Of a stretch of 64,000 bases of DNA, positions 33,538-42,645 are shown in pieces; position 1 is the first letter of the stretch, and every line of letters starts with the position of its first letter. The stretch is from positions 30,991 through 94,990 of the forward strand of contig CAZHGM010000001.1 of assembly GCA_964532145.1 (NCBI GenBank). Direction: 5' to 3'. Below the pieces are notes generated by a model that was not told the DNA's origin, ran no database searches, and worked only from the letters and a program-made list of their open reading frames with translations. Source of the DNA: JAPUDQ01 sp964532145 (GTDB lineage: Bacteria > Patescibacteriota > Saccharimonadia > Saccharimonadales > Saccharimonadaceae). The translations under genes were made by a program, and so were the position numbers.

Positions 33538-35862
33538 TTATGCTTTGTGCCGTAGTTTACTTGGCCACCACACTGCCGAGCCGATATCTTTTATCAGCGC
33601 AGGAACCAGCAGCGACCGTACGACGATCGTATCAAGTAACACACCGAACGCGACGATGAATGCTAGTTCCAGCAGAAATAGTATCGGTATAACCGCAAGT
33701 GCGGCAAATGTCGCTGCCAGCACAATACCAGCACTCGTGATTACCCCGCCCGTGACAACCAGGCCTCGTATCACTCCTTTTTGCGTACCGAAGCGCAGCG
33801 ATTCTTCCCTGACCCTTGTCATGAGAAATATATTGTAATCAATCCCTAGCGCGACCAAAAACACAAATGCATACAGCACAATTGTCGGATCAACACCAGG
33901 AAACTTCCATACATGATTAAACAGCCACGCGGCAACTCCCAGACTTGCACCAAACGATAGGACAGTTGTTACAAGCAACAGTAGCGGAGCCACGACAGAG
34001 CGCAGCAGCAGCATGAGAATAATCGTAATTGCTACCAGAATAACAGGAATGATAATGAATCGGTCGTGCTGGGATGCCGCCAGCGTGTCTACCTGCACTG
34101 CTGTCGGACCGCCAACCATCGCCCGCATATCAACTTCTTTTATAAGATCCCTTACCCGGCTAACAGTTGTTTTGGCGGCTTGGGAGTCCGGCGCGTCAAC
34201 AAGCACTGCCTGTAGTACGACTTGCTCATTGACTGATTTGATCACCGCATCTTTGAATGGATACGCTTCGTTAACAATACTATCAACACTTGGTATCTGT
34301 GATTTTATCCCTTCTATAATCGCCGCAGCCGCATAAGGGCCGGCTTGCGCTTCCAACTCAGCAGCTTGGGCGTCAACTTCGGCGATTTTTTCATCATAGG
34401 TCTTTTGGACTTCCTCCTGGATTTTTTGACGAATTGTCTCAGCCTGTTTGCCCAGCGGCAATGAATTACTCGATGATTGCGTGGCGATAGCCGATACGCC
34501 ATCAATACCCGCGTCGCTATCCAACTCCCGAACGACTCGTTCGTAGTGCGGTACATCTGTTACGATGAGCAATGGGCTGCCCGAACCAGCTGGGAAATGT
34601 TTTACTAAAACGGCTTGACCATCGCGCGCTTCTGACGGACCAGTTACTAATTTACTCTGATCAACGCCGTTAGCATTAAGTTGGAAATATCCAGTCGACG
34701 CAAGCACAAGCAATACTCCGCAGGCTGTCCAAATCAAACGGGGATGGCGTGACACAAGTTGCCCGACCCAATGCCATACGCCAGTCCGGGCTTTGGCCTC
34801 GTGACGTTTGCGGCTAGCTGTGTCTGCTGCCACTTTCGCTGGCCAGAAGCTTGTGCGCCCGAGGAAGTACAATACCGCTGGCAGAAATGTAAGAGCCGAG
34901 ATGATCGCCATAACGATCCCTACTGCTCCCACCGGTCCTAAGGCTTTATTTGATGCCAGATCGCTCAAGAGCAAACATAGCAACCCGACAATCACGGTAC
35001 CGCCACTTGCCGCAATCGGTTCCCATGCACCACGCAGCGCCGCATGAGTCGCCAACCATTTGGACTGCTGGTTATGTAATTCCTCGCGATAACGAGCAAT
35101 GTACAACAGCGAATAATCCGTTGCAGCACCGATTACGAGGATAAATAGTATACCCTGCACTTGCCCGTTTAGCTGCACAATATCCCATTTTGCGAGATTC
35201 CATACCAGCAGAATTGCAGCTGTCAGCGCAAACATGCTTGTCATCAGCACGATAATCGGCAGCAGGATTGAACGATACACCGCTACCAGAATGACGAAAA
35301 CAACCGCCAGTGCCGTAATTAATAATACGCCGTCAATTCCCTCGAACGCTTTGGTCAGGTCGCCTGCAAATCCAGCCGGTCCGGTCAATTTGTATGAAAC
35401 AGATGGATTCTTTACTGCATCAAGCTCTGTGCGAATGCCTTTAAGTACTTCGACAACCTTATAGCTAGTATCGGTCTGAGCGACCAGCAACGCGGCCTTT
35501 TTATCGTCGGAGATAACTGCCGGCGAGACTTCACCGCTAACTCCATGCACATGCTGGATCTTGTCGCGGAGCGCATTTATCTCATCCTGTTCAGTCTGGT
35601 CAATACCGCCGTCTTTCGCAGTGAATACGATAATTGCCGGAATTGTTGTATCATCGCGGAATTTTTTAAGTTCTTCATTAACTTTGGTTGCTTCTGCACT
35701 TTTTGGCAAAAAAGCGGCGAGATCAACAGACGAAACTTCGCTGATGCGTCCAAAATACGGTCCGCCGAGCCCAGCCGCAATCAACCAAGCTATTATCAAT
35801 CCAGCCGGTATGATGATTCTCAGCCATGAGGGCACTTGCCTGTTTTGTCGGGTTCTTGCCAT
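33538..35862 (-). CDS. MMPL/RND-family membrane transporter
   Basis: 774 residues with the RND two-fold plan: helix 1, a large outer loop (about 40-180), five helices, a cytoplasmic joint, then the same again with a coiled-coil outer loop (EEVQKTYDEKIAEVDAQAAELEAQ). Family signs are GAATDYSLLYIARYREEL and ALGIDYNIFLMTRVREE. Likely exports lipid or hydrophobic compounds. TATAAT lies about 20 nt before the ATG, and GGAG serves as ribosome site. Confidence 0.93.
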   Translation of the reverse strand: MARTRQNRQVPSWLRIIIPAGLIIAWLIAAGLGGPYFGRISEVSSVDLAAFLPKSAEATKVNEELKKFRDDTTIPAIIVFTAKDGGIDQTEQDEINALRDKIQHVHGVSGEVSPAVISDDKKAALLVAQTDTSYKVVEVLKGIRTELDAVKNPSVSYKLTGPAGFAGDLTKAFEGIDGVLLITALAVVFVILVAVYRSILLPIIVLMTSMFALTAAILLVWNLAKWDIVQLNGQVQGILFILVIGAATDYSLLYIARYREELHNQQSKWLATHAALRGAWEPIAASGGTVIVGLLCLLLSDLASNKALGPVGAVGIVMAIISALTFLPAVLYFLGRTSFWPAKVAADTASRKRHEAKARTGVWHWVGQLVSRHPRLIWTACGVLLVLASTGYFQLNANGVDQSKLVTGPSEARDGQAVLVKHFPAGSGSPLLIVTDVPHYERVVRELDSDAGIDGVSAIATQSSSNSLPLGKQAETIRQKIQEEVQKTYDEKIAEVDAQAAELEAQAGPYAAAAIIEGIKSQIPSVDSIVNEAYPFKDAVIKSVNEQVVLQAVLVDAPDSQAAKTTVSRVRDLIKEVDMRAMVGGPTAVQVDTLAASQHDRFIIIPVILVAITIILMLLLRSVVAPLLLLVTTVLSFGASLGVAAWLFNHVWKFPGVDPTIVLYAFVFLVALGIDYNIFLMTRVREESLRFGTQKGVIRGLVVTGGVITSAGIVLAATFAALAVIPILFLLELAFIVAFGVLLDTIVVRSLLVPALIKDIGSAVWWPSKLRHKA

Positions 35863-36020
35863 GCTTCTCCTTCGTTTCCTCCATTATACCTATCGGCAGT
35901 GGGTTTTGCCTAGGAGGTTTTACTTAATCGTTTGGGAATTTTTGATACGTGCCCTCACTCATCAAACGCCGACATCGGTATTAGTAAAGCACTGTCCATG
36001 ACATATCAGCAACAACTCCG

Positions 36021-36622
36021 TCAGGTTGTTTTGCCTTGGGCAAACATAGCTGGCAATGGTGCACCGAATCGAACTTCAGGGAGATTACCCACCGTATCAT
36101 TTTCGCCAAGATGCGGATACTGGCTTCGATAGGCTACCATGACATCCCCGTAGACTGCTTGATTCATATCAAACCCTAGTAGACTGGCTGCTGCTCGGAC
36201 AGTGTTTTTCGATGGAGCTTCGATTTCGATGTACGGCTCTATCCATGGCCACTCATCCAGTACAATCTCCGCCCCCCCAGTTTCCACGTCTCTCGCCGTG
36301 ATTCCTGGAAACTCACTCTGAGCCAATTATCGTCAATCGCTTTCATGAGCGCAGTTGCAGTATCAAAATTATCCACCACGATCTCAATCTCCTTTGCGCC
36401 ATCGATAGACATACGGTCAAACTGTTTGTAGGTCATTGTTACCACATGCCCTTCGTCACGTACACGCGCGTATCCTTTGTGCGAGCTCATCGTCTTGTTT
36501 TCAAATATCATTCGCCGCATCAGCCGCATCGGTTGCTCACATACTGCACCGGCCTTCTTCAGATTCTTGCGGAGGGCATCGTGATCGACGTGTAGGAATT
36601 TCGCTTCAATTTCAGTTTTCAT
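36021..36622 (-). pseudogene. CYTH-domain protein, frameshifted at a G7 run
   Basis: The N-terminal part (36239-36622) begins MKTEIEAKFLHVDHDALRK with the CYTH signature ExExK and continues to QESRRETWKLGG. The expected sequel, AEIVLDEWPWIEPYIEIEAPS, is in another frame (down to 36021). The switch falls at seven G residues (plus-strand C run 36272-36278); one more G would restore a single frame of about 200 residues. CYTH enzymes act on triphosphates (thiamine triphosphatase, class IV adenylate cyclase). Real mutation, phase-variable tract and sequencing error are all possible. Confidence 0.8.
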
Positions 36623-36625
36623 GCT

Positions 36626-37201
36626 TCACGATTCTTGTGTATCGACATATTTAATGAGCTCTTCGATTGATTCAAACTCAGCCAGCCGCGGCGACCAATG
36701 TGCGTTATGATCGCGTACTGTCGGAAAATCCGCTCGGCCTTCAATGATCTGTTCGCCGGGATCATGCTTGACAGGTACCCTGCCATCTTCGCCCCATGCA
36801 ACAAACGTATGGATGAACCATTCTATTTTTGAAACTGGCTGATTGACTTCGAGTAACTTCCAGTTCGTAAACTTATATCCGACTTCTTCTGCAAGCTCGC
36901 GTTTTGCCGCGTCGAGCACGCTGGCATCACTTTTATCAACCCGGCCTGCCGGTATATGATTTTTGCGGACTATACCGCCTGGCTGCTCTTCGTGGCAGGC
37001 GATGATCTCTCCCTTATCATCAACTGCAATGACTGCTATCGTGTCAGGGCGCCTCAGCATCTCGAACGTCTCCATACTTCCATCAAACATTTCCTGCTGC
37101 CACTGTTACACATCGAACAATTCACCTTCAAACACTCTTGCAGCATGTTTAGGGATGAGCAGTGCGTTCTTTGGCAATGTCCGCTTAGTTGTCATAGTCA
37201 T
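36626..37201 (-). pseudogene. NUDIX hydrolase with an in-frame stop near the N-terminus
   Basis: The frame from ATG 37201 (or 37195) reads MTMTTKRTLPKNALLIPKHA, then FEGELFDV, a TAA at 37106-37108, then QWQQEMFDGSMETFEMLRRP and a NUDIX domain (GRVDKSDASVL, AKRELAEEVGY). In relatives as I recall them the segment reads FDVYQW..EMFDGS, so TAA stands where a Tyr codon (TAT/TAC) belongs. Translation from ATG 37090 would make an N-terminally shortened but NUDIX-bearing protein. The box itself has a two-residue insertion and lacks the first Glu. Confidence 0.75.
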
Positions 37202-37672
37202 ATCCCAACATATTTTTGAATTGCGTCCTTCCCACATAATAATTTTTTACTGTCGTATTCGTACGCGACATCACATATACTCTTGCACCGACGGTAAGTT
37301 TATCGGGAAAACGCTCCGGCTTAAACCACTGCAGATCGATGATTTTTTCCGGCTCGCCGCTCGCAACCTCGCCGCTCCATCGCTTGCACCGAAATATAGT
37401 ATTCAGATAATGCACCCCTGGCTCGAAATTTGACTGAAATATCGCCTGAAGCATCATGTATCCGGCACTATATGCAACCCAGTTTCTTCTAGCACCTCCC
37501 GTACGCCACACTCATCACATGATTCGTTGTATTCCAAATGGCCAGTGGCCGATAGATCCCAATACCCGTCAAGGAATCCGGTTTTACCACGTCTCTGCAA
37601 CAGTATTTCACCTCGTTCGTTCTCAATCGCGACAAATACCGCCGAGCGAAATAATGACCGCTCTTTACTCAT
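37185..37672 (-). pseudogene. Second NUDIX hydrolase, frameshifted after the NUDIX box
   Basis: ATG 37672 begins MSKERSLFRSAVFVAIEN; the NUDIX box is GHLEYNESCDECGVREVLEETGL. The frame stops at 37454, directly after VPDT, while the natural continuation (LQAIFQSNFEPGVHY ... RFPDKLTVGARVYVMSR) is in another frame down to 37185. The one-base shift is near 37455-37462. The start overlaps the corrected stop of the upstream small gene as ATGA (37669-37672), typical of coupled genes. Confidence 0.75.
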
Positions 37673-37922
37673 CTTTCTATTGTATGAGATTCGAACCATT
37701 TAGCAATATTCTTGACCAAATACCGACTGGTATTGGGATGTAACAACCGCGCTTCGCATGATCAGAAAAATCTTGTTTATAGCGCACAAGCAGCGATTCG
37801 ACAATCTTCACGACCTTATCATCACTGACAGGCATTTGTTTTTTGCGCACAGTCAACTCCAATTCCTCACCCGTGTCAGCGTCGAGCGATTTGATGATTT
37901 TCTGAGACGTCGTAATAGTCAT
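37669..37922 (-). pseudogene. Small helical protein gene, frameshifted
   Basis: The open frame begins MTITTSQKIIKSLDADTGEE and runs to FSDHAKRG, then gives an unlikely hydrophobic tail ending at 37677. In a neighbouring frame the same stretch reads LLHPNTSRYLVKNIAKWFES, then HTIER and a stop that overlaps the next ATG as ATGA. A one-base deletion near 37743-37752 explains this. Function unknown; about 84 residues if repaired. Confidence 0.6.
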
Positions 37923-37947
37923 GTTTATATGCTGGCATTTATGATAA

Positions 37948-38346
37948 TCATTTCCGCTCTAATATCTTCTTCACATTTTCCAGCTCTTCGCGCATCCATG
38001 TTAGTTGCTCTGCGTATTCTTCGTCACTCACGCCAGCCGTTTGCTGATTCGTCATGATCAGTTCACTGCCATTACCATTGGGCACGACCCGATATGGGAT
38101 AAATTGCTCATCGCCACTTGGCACAATGCAAATCGTATCAAGCAGCATACGCTCACGATCAAACTTCTCAATCACTTGCACATCACCTTGAGAGGTATGA
38201 AACACCCACTTGCCGTCCGCGACATGTTCGATATCTCTTGCAAAATCACTAAATTTCGGCCAGTTATTAATATCTGCCACAAACTCCCATACTTTTTGAG
38301 GTGCAGCATTAATTGAGACTGATACGGTATCAAAGTGAAACATCAT
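37948..38346 (-). CDS. SRPBCC-fold (polyketide cyclase-like) protein
   Basis: 132 residues with a START/SRPBCC pattern: SVSINAAPQKVWEFVADINNW, a central beta-sheet (GDVQVIEKFDRERMLLDT) and a C-terminal helix (YAEQLTWMREELENVKKILE). These proteins bind hydrophobic ligands. The ATG overlaps the stop of the upstream gene, so they are coupled. It is intact, unlike the four genes after it. Confidence 0.8.
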   Translation of the reverse strand: MMFHFDTVSVSINAAPQKVWEFVADINNWPKFSDFARDIEHVADGKWVFHTSQGDVQVIEKFDRERMLLDTICIVPSGDEQFIPYRVVPNGNGSELIMTNQQTAGVSDEEYAEQLTWMREELENVKKILERK

Positions 38347-38981
38347 TCCAAGCCCTGCTTTCGTGAAATTTCCTTATAGTTTTCCTTTAAACTTTCGATG
38401 ACTTGTCGATAGCCGGTCTTCTCGACATATTTCCAAGCCGCATCGTAGTCTGGCCATTTTTTGCAAAGCCCTCGATCGTGTCTTGTTCGCTCAGGCTCCT
38501 GCAATATATCATCAAAAATCGCCTGTAATATCGAATGAACTGGAATATGCACAAGTGATCCAAAACTGTGCTGGTCGCCAAATAACTTTTTCCACTCATC
38601 GAGATATAGTGTCTCATAGTCTGTCTGGATATTGTCCGTAAGGAGACGGTGAATAATCTCATGAGTCAAAACTTCTATAAACCGATCCGGTTTGTATGTC
38701 ACTCCAATTACCATTGGGTCTGAAAACGCATAAAACCACGGCGCAATGTTTACATCAATGGTATTTTGGCGAAATTCGAGATCAAGCATCTCACACGTGC
38801 CATGAATTATCTTCGACTCATAGGGCTTCCATGCTTTTTTATATACCGAGACGATACGTTCCATTTCCTCGTCATCTGCCAGCTGGTCGCCTTCTGCTGC
38901 CCATAGCTCGTGCAAATGTACCGACGCATTTTGTCGAAGCAGCCATGCATCTTTGATTCGTATCTCTGGATAATTTTTCAT
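38343..38981 (-). CDS. Putative zinc metalloprotease-like protein (HEIIH)
   Basis: 212 residues. It contains LTHEIIHRLL, an H-E-x-x-H zincin motif, in the middle of a mainly helical, soluble protein. I do not recognise the family. ATG 38981 lies 6 nt after TATACT (38988-38993, minus strand), giving a leaderless transcript separate from or in addition to that of the upstream NUDIX gene. The third zinc ligand is not evident; His or Glu residues follow in FGDQHSFGSLVHIPVHSI. Confidence 0.65.
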   Translation of the reverse strand: MKNYPEIRIKDAWLLRQNASVHLHELWAAEGDQLADDEEMERIVSVYKKAWKPYESKIIHGTCEMLDLEFRQNTIDVNIAPWFYAFSDPMVIGVTYKPDRFIEVLTHEIIHRLLTDNIQTDYETLYLDEWKKLFGDQHSFGSLVHIPVHSILQAIFDDILQEPERTRHDRGLCKKWPDYDAAWKYVEKTGYRQVIESLKENYKEISRKQGLE

Positions 38982-38985
38982 AGCA

Positions 38986-39426
38986 TTAGTATACTCCCGT
39001 TTTCTGCAATCCACTCACGGCAAATTTGTACGACAACTGCGAATCAAATTTCTCCATAGCCTTTAACTCATCCAATGCAACCAGGTGGCATCGCTCATCC
39101 ATAAAATCAAACGATTCAAGCTCGACGCGCGAGACAATCCACATCTGCCACATCGCAAGCTCATCCCCCATCCACATCGGTTCAGCCCCAATTACCTCAT
39201 ATGTAATATTACCTTCGTAACCGAGCTCTTCTCGTAGCTCGCGTTTGATGCCTTGCTCGATCGTTTCGCCATGTTCCATGCCCCCACCCGGTAAATGCCA
39301 CGACCGGCTCGCTTCATTTGTAACGAGTAATTTGCCCTCAGGATTAAATATGACAGCTTTGAGCGAAACTCGAAAAAGATAATCAGCCCCTCGCCCGACT
39401 ATGCCAGTATTTATTACTCCATGCAT
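38986..39426 (-). CDS. NUDIX hydrolase
   Basis: 146 residues with a complete NUDIX box: GGGMEHGETIEQG-IKRELREELGY (G-x5-E-x7-R-E-x-x-E-E-x-G-x). It hydrolyses a nucleoside diphosphate linked to X; the substrate cannot be predicted. Promoter TATACT (39435-39440, minus) ends 8 nt before the ATG, with no Shine-Dalgarno. First gene of the run of small genes extending down to 36021. Confidence 0.93.
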   Translation of the reverse strand: MHGVINTGIVGRGADYLFRVSLKAVIFNPEGKLLVTNEASRSWHLPGGGMEHGETIEQGIKRELREELGYEGNITYEVIGAEPMWMGDELAMWQMWIVSRVELESFDFMDERCHLVALDELKAMEKFDSQLSYKFAVSGLQKTGVY

Positions 39427-39577
39427 TGGTAGCTAGTATACCTTCATTTGCCGATATACGTATCCCGTTACGGCAAAAGTTGAATCATATCGCATGGGGA
39501 GATGAAGATTGTCTCGGTGTTATCGCTCGGGTGAAAACCAATTTCTTTTTCATACCTCATACCATGACATCTTGTCG

Positions 39578-39826
39578 CTATTTATTTTGCCAGGCTGCTT
39601 TTATCCATCCCAGAGCAAGCGTCGACAGTAAAAAACCAACCACAGGCACGAGCGCATTTAGCCATGGATCAATATGAATAACAAATGCTAGATATGCACA
39701 AACGACAACATACGTCAGCACGGCAATCGCAATTCGACGTGTCCAGCTCGTCTCCCACGCCTTGTCAAGTTCCACCCGTTCATTACGTCTTTCGATCGTT
39801 GCGATGCGTTTTTCGATATCCTTCAT
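39578..39826 (-). CDS. Small two-helix membrane protein
   Basis: 82 residues: charged N-terminal helix (MKDIEKRIATIERRNERVELDK), then two membrane segments (IAIAVLTYVVVCAYLAFVIH; LNALVPVVGFLLSTLALGWI). It starts 10 nt after the glycyl-tRNA synthetase stop, probably in the same transcript. Function unknown. Confidence 0.7.
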   Translation of the reverse strand: MKDIEKRIATIERRNERVELDKAWETSWTRRIAIAVLTYVVVCAYLAFVIHIDPWLNALVPVVGFLLSTLALGWIKAAWQNK

Positions 39827-39835
39827 GATGAGTTA

Positions 39836-41128
39836 TTATTTTTTGAATTCATCAACTATCATTCGTTTTTGCTCTGTAGTATCCCGATCACGGATTGTCA
39901 CGGTATTATCCTCAAGTGTTTGAAAATCAATCACGACACAATGCGGAGTGCCGATTTCGTCCTGGCGGCGGTAGCGCTTACCAATATTGCCGTTGTCGTC
40001 CCACATGACGGCGCCGTATTTTTTCTTGAGAGCACCATAGACTTCGCGGGCTTTTGTGACCAGCTCCGGTTTGTTTTTGAGCAGCGGTGACACGCAGTAC
40101 TGCACCGGCGCGAGATGTTCCGGCAGCGCGAGGTAGATGCGTTTCTCGCCGTTTCGCTCGTCTTCGCGGTAAGCACTAGCCAGCACCGCCATGACGGCGC
40201 GCTCGACGCCGAAACTTGGCTCGATGACATGAGGGACAAATCTGTCATTTGTTCCCTTCACTGTGTATTCCATGCTCTTACCGCTTGCATTCTGAATATT
40301 CATGAGGTCGAAATCAGTGCGATAGGCTAGGCCCATCAATTCTTCGCGGCCGATCGGGTAGTCGAATTCGAAATCAATCGTGCGCTTGCTGTAATGAGCG
40401 CGGTCGGCCTCGGGCACTTCCAGTTCATGTACTTTATCAGCTGGCAGCCCCAGCGCATCAAAGTAGCGTTTGCACTGCTCTACCCAGTGGTCAAAACTCT
40501 CCTGCCATTTGTCAGGATGTACGAAATACTCAATCTCCATCTGCTCGAACTCGCGGCTGCGAAATACAAAATCGCGCGGTGAAATCTCGTTGCGAAACGC
40601 CTTGCCCTGCTGCGCGATGCCAAACGGCAAGTCCGGGTAGAAACTGTCGACGACATTTTTATAGTTAGTGAAGATACCCTGGGCGGTCTCGGGACGCAGG
40701 TACGAGATCGACGACTCGTCCTCGACTGGCCCGACATTGGTACGAAACATCATGTTGAACGCGCGGGCCTTACCAAATGTACCGGTCTTGCCGCACGCCG
40801 GACATTTGTTCGGATCGTCGAGTTTGTCGGCGCGAAAACGTCCTTTGCATTCGCCGCACTCGACAAGTGGGTCGGTAAACGTGTCGACATGACCGCTGGC
40901 CTGCCAGACTTTTTGGTTCATGAGGATCGCCGCGTCCACGCCGTACATGTCATCGCGCTCGTCAACGAACATCCGCCACCATAGGTTCATGATATTGCGC
41001 TTGAGCTGCACGCCCAATGGACCGTAGTCCCATGTACCGCTCAGGCCCCCATAAATATCACTACCTTGATAAATAAACCCGCGACGTTTTGCCAAAGAGA
41101 CAATATCTTCTAATTTTACATCATTCAT
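39836..41128 (-). CDS. glyQS: Glycyl-tRNA synthetase, single-chain type
   Basis: Class II synthetase of the alpha2 type, 430 residues. It has a Cys-rich insertion (CGECKGRF...CPACGKTG, zinc ribbon), motif 2 FRNEISPRDFVFRSREFEQMEIE, RPETAQGIF, and motif 3 EPSFGVERA; anticodon-binding domain at the C-terminus. The frame is open to 41251, but ATG 41128, 11 nt after TACAAT (41140-41145), gives the usual start MNDVKLEDIVSLAKRRGF. Confidence 0.95.
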   Translation of the reverse strand: MNDVKLEDIVSLAKRRGFIYQGSDIYGGLSGTWDYGPLGVQLKRNIMNLWWRMFVDERDDMYGVDAAILMNQKVWQASGHVDTFTDPLVECGECKGRFRADKLDDPNKCPACGKTGTFGKARAFNMMFRTNVGPVEDESSISYLRPETAQGIFTNYKNVVDSFYPDLPFGIAQQGKAFRNEISPRDFVFRSREFEQMEIEYFVHPDKWQESFDHWVEQCKRYFDALGLPADKVHELEVPEADRAHYSKRTIDFEFDYPIGREELMGLAYRTDFDLMNIQNASGKSMEYTVKGTNDRFVPHVIEPSFGVERAVMAVLASAYREDERNGEKRIYLALPEHLAPVQYCVSPLLKNKPELVTKAREVYGALKKKYGAVMWDDNGNIGKRYRRQDEIGTPHCVVIDFQTLEDNTVTIRDRDTTEQKRMIVDEFKK

Positions 41129-41196
41129 ATCTGTAAAACATTGTAGCATATGTACGATATATTGATTTTTTATAATTTTTATGCTATAATTAAATA

Positions 41197-41625
41197 ATGG
41201 CTGAACGGGACGGGAAATCGGTCGAGCGTGATCTCCAGCATGAAGTTGCACTCATGCAACTGCTGGGTGATAAAGGCATTGGCGCCGCCTCTGCTATGTA
41301 CCATGAACTTGCCATGACAAACCTCAAACCCAAAGAATCACAACATCAAGAGCTGATGTCGATCATTGCGCTCGTATTAATGAACCGTGAGAATATCAGT
41401 TTGATTGATGAACGGCTCGAACAATTGTTTGCAGCATGCCCACAAGGCACCGTCGAGCGTTGCCAGCTCTGCTTGGATATCTCTGGTCTATATCGATACG
41501 CCGGTGACACCGAAACTGCCGATCAGTACATCATGCTCGCAAACGACTGCGTCGGTAAACTGCCTGAAGATAACCCTGCAATGCGCGATACGATTCGCTA
41601 TATTACTTCGCGACCTCATTCGTGA
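41197..41625 (+). CDS. Hypothetical helical protein, leaderless
   Basis: 142 residues, all helical, resembling a tetratricopeptide-like arrangement (NLKPKESQHQELMSIIALVL, AGDTETADQYIMLANDCVGK). Family not recognised. It is preceded by an extended -10, TGCTATAAT (TATAAT 41185-41190), only 6 nt before the ATG. The 3' end overlaps recO by 10 bp. The promoter region is shared, back to back, with glyQS. Confidence 0.65.
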   Translation: MAERDGKSVERDLQHEVALMQLLGDKGIGAASAMYHELAMTNLKPKESQHQELMSIIALVLMNRENISLIDERLEQLFAACPQGTVERCQLCLDISGLYRYAGDTETADQYIMLANDCVGKLPEDNPAMRDTIRYITSRPHS

Positions 41626-42293
41626 GCGATGCGCCCAATATCGCCTGCCGTATCGATCAACTGATCAATACCTTTGACTTGCGCAATAATATGCGGGTTT
41701 TGCGCGCTGGCGACCCGCAGGAGTTTGATATGATCACTCGTATACGGTCCTTGTTCGTTGTAGACAAACGCCATGTCATCAATATCAAACCTATACCTGG
41801 CGTCTTGGACCAGTTTCATTCCGTGATTATCTGTCGCAAGATTGATCCCAACTCCAAGCAGAATTGCCATTTGCAGCCGATACCATAGTTCCACGACGTT
41901 GAGCGATATATTCTTAGCGTTGAGGCTGCTAAGAGCCGTCTTAGTCAGTTCGTAAAATGCTGGTTCCGCCAATACTTCCGCAGCTTTTGAAACATCTTTG
42001 AGTACATAATATGCAAACTGCAACCGATCATAATCCTCCAGGATATGAGCAAAAAATGTATCCAGCCTTGCAGAGATGATAAGACCTAATTCTCCCCTGC
42101 CTTGGTGTATCACAAGATCGCACACGGCCAGTAATTCGATACCGCCGGCTAGTTTGCTTTTTTCCCGGCGGACTCCTTTGGCTATAACGCCCATCCGACC
42201 GCTCTCCGGGGTCAGAATTTGCATAATACGGTCAGCCTCACCGTAATTTATACGGCTCAGAATAATTGCTTTGGTACGGAGGTTCTCACTCAA
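41616..42293 (-). CDS. recO: DNA repair protein RecO
   Basis: RecO aids RecA loading and annealing in the RecFOR pathway. The N-terminal OB fold is clear (KAIILSRINYGEADRIMQILTPESG-RMGVIAKGVRREKSK). The C-terminal helical domain is present, but the zinc-binding Cys residues of many RecO proteins are missing. 225 residues. It overlaps the response regulator upstream by 8 bp. Confidence 0.9.
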   Translation of the reverse strand: MSENLRTKAIILSRINYGEADRIMQILTPESGRMGVIAKGVRREKSKLAGGIELLAVCDLVIHQGRGELGLIISARLDTFFAHILEDYDRLQFAYYVLKDVSKAAEVLAEPAFYELTKTALSSLNAKNISLNVVELWYRLQMAILLGVGINLATDNHGMKLVQDARYRFDIDDMAFVYNEQGPYTSDHIKLLRVASAQNPHIIAQVKGIDQLIDTAGDIGRIAHE

Positions 42294-42645
42294 CGGCTTG
42301 CTCCACTGCTTCGCGCAGTAATTTTGGTGTCAGCGTGGCTTTATTGAGCACCGCGACAACGCCGTAGGACGCAACGTCAGCTAGTGTAATCCGCTGAGCA
42401 AGCGATGTACACAACACAACTGGTATATGGGCCGTATCATCATAGGTCTGCAGCTCATGCAGTAGATCAAACACCAGCCCACGCTCGATCATGACATCAG
42501 CAATAATAAGTTCGTAGTCGTTACTATCAAGCATATCAAGCGCTTCTTGGGCAGATACCGTCATATCAGTTTCATAGTCATCCAAAACATCCATATAGCT
42601 GTCTGCCAGCCATCTGTCATCCTCGATGAGAAGTATTTTGATCAT
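42286..42645 (-). CDS. Single-domain response regulator
   Basis: 119-residue receiver only: IEDDRW (acidic pair), phospho-acceptor Asp in IIADVMIE, Thr/Ser in LCTSLAQ, Lys in LNKATL. The output is presumably through protein contact. It overlaps the kinase gene upstream by 4 bp (ATGA) and recO downstream. Confidence 0.92.
   Translation of the reverse strand: MIKILLIEDDRWLADSYMDVLDDYETDMTVSAQEALDMLDSNDYELIIADVMIERGLVFDLLHELQTYDDTAHIPVVLCTSLAQRITLADVASYGVVAVLNKATLTPKLLREAVEQAVE

Noticed and set aside
37106..37108. Reassigned stop codon (TAA read as Tyr)
   Set aside because: TAA terminates many intact genes here (for example topA, rpmA); a point mutation or error in one gene is simpler.
39426..39677. 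83-codon plus-strand frame antisense to the small membrane protein
   Set aside because: It overlaps a NUDIX promoter and an opposite-strand gene with clear helices; no start signals of its own.
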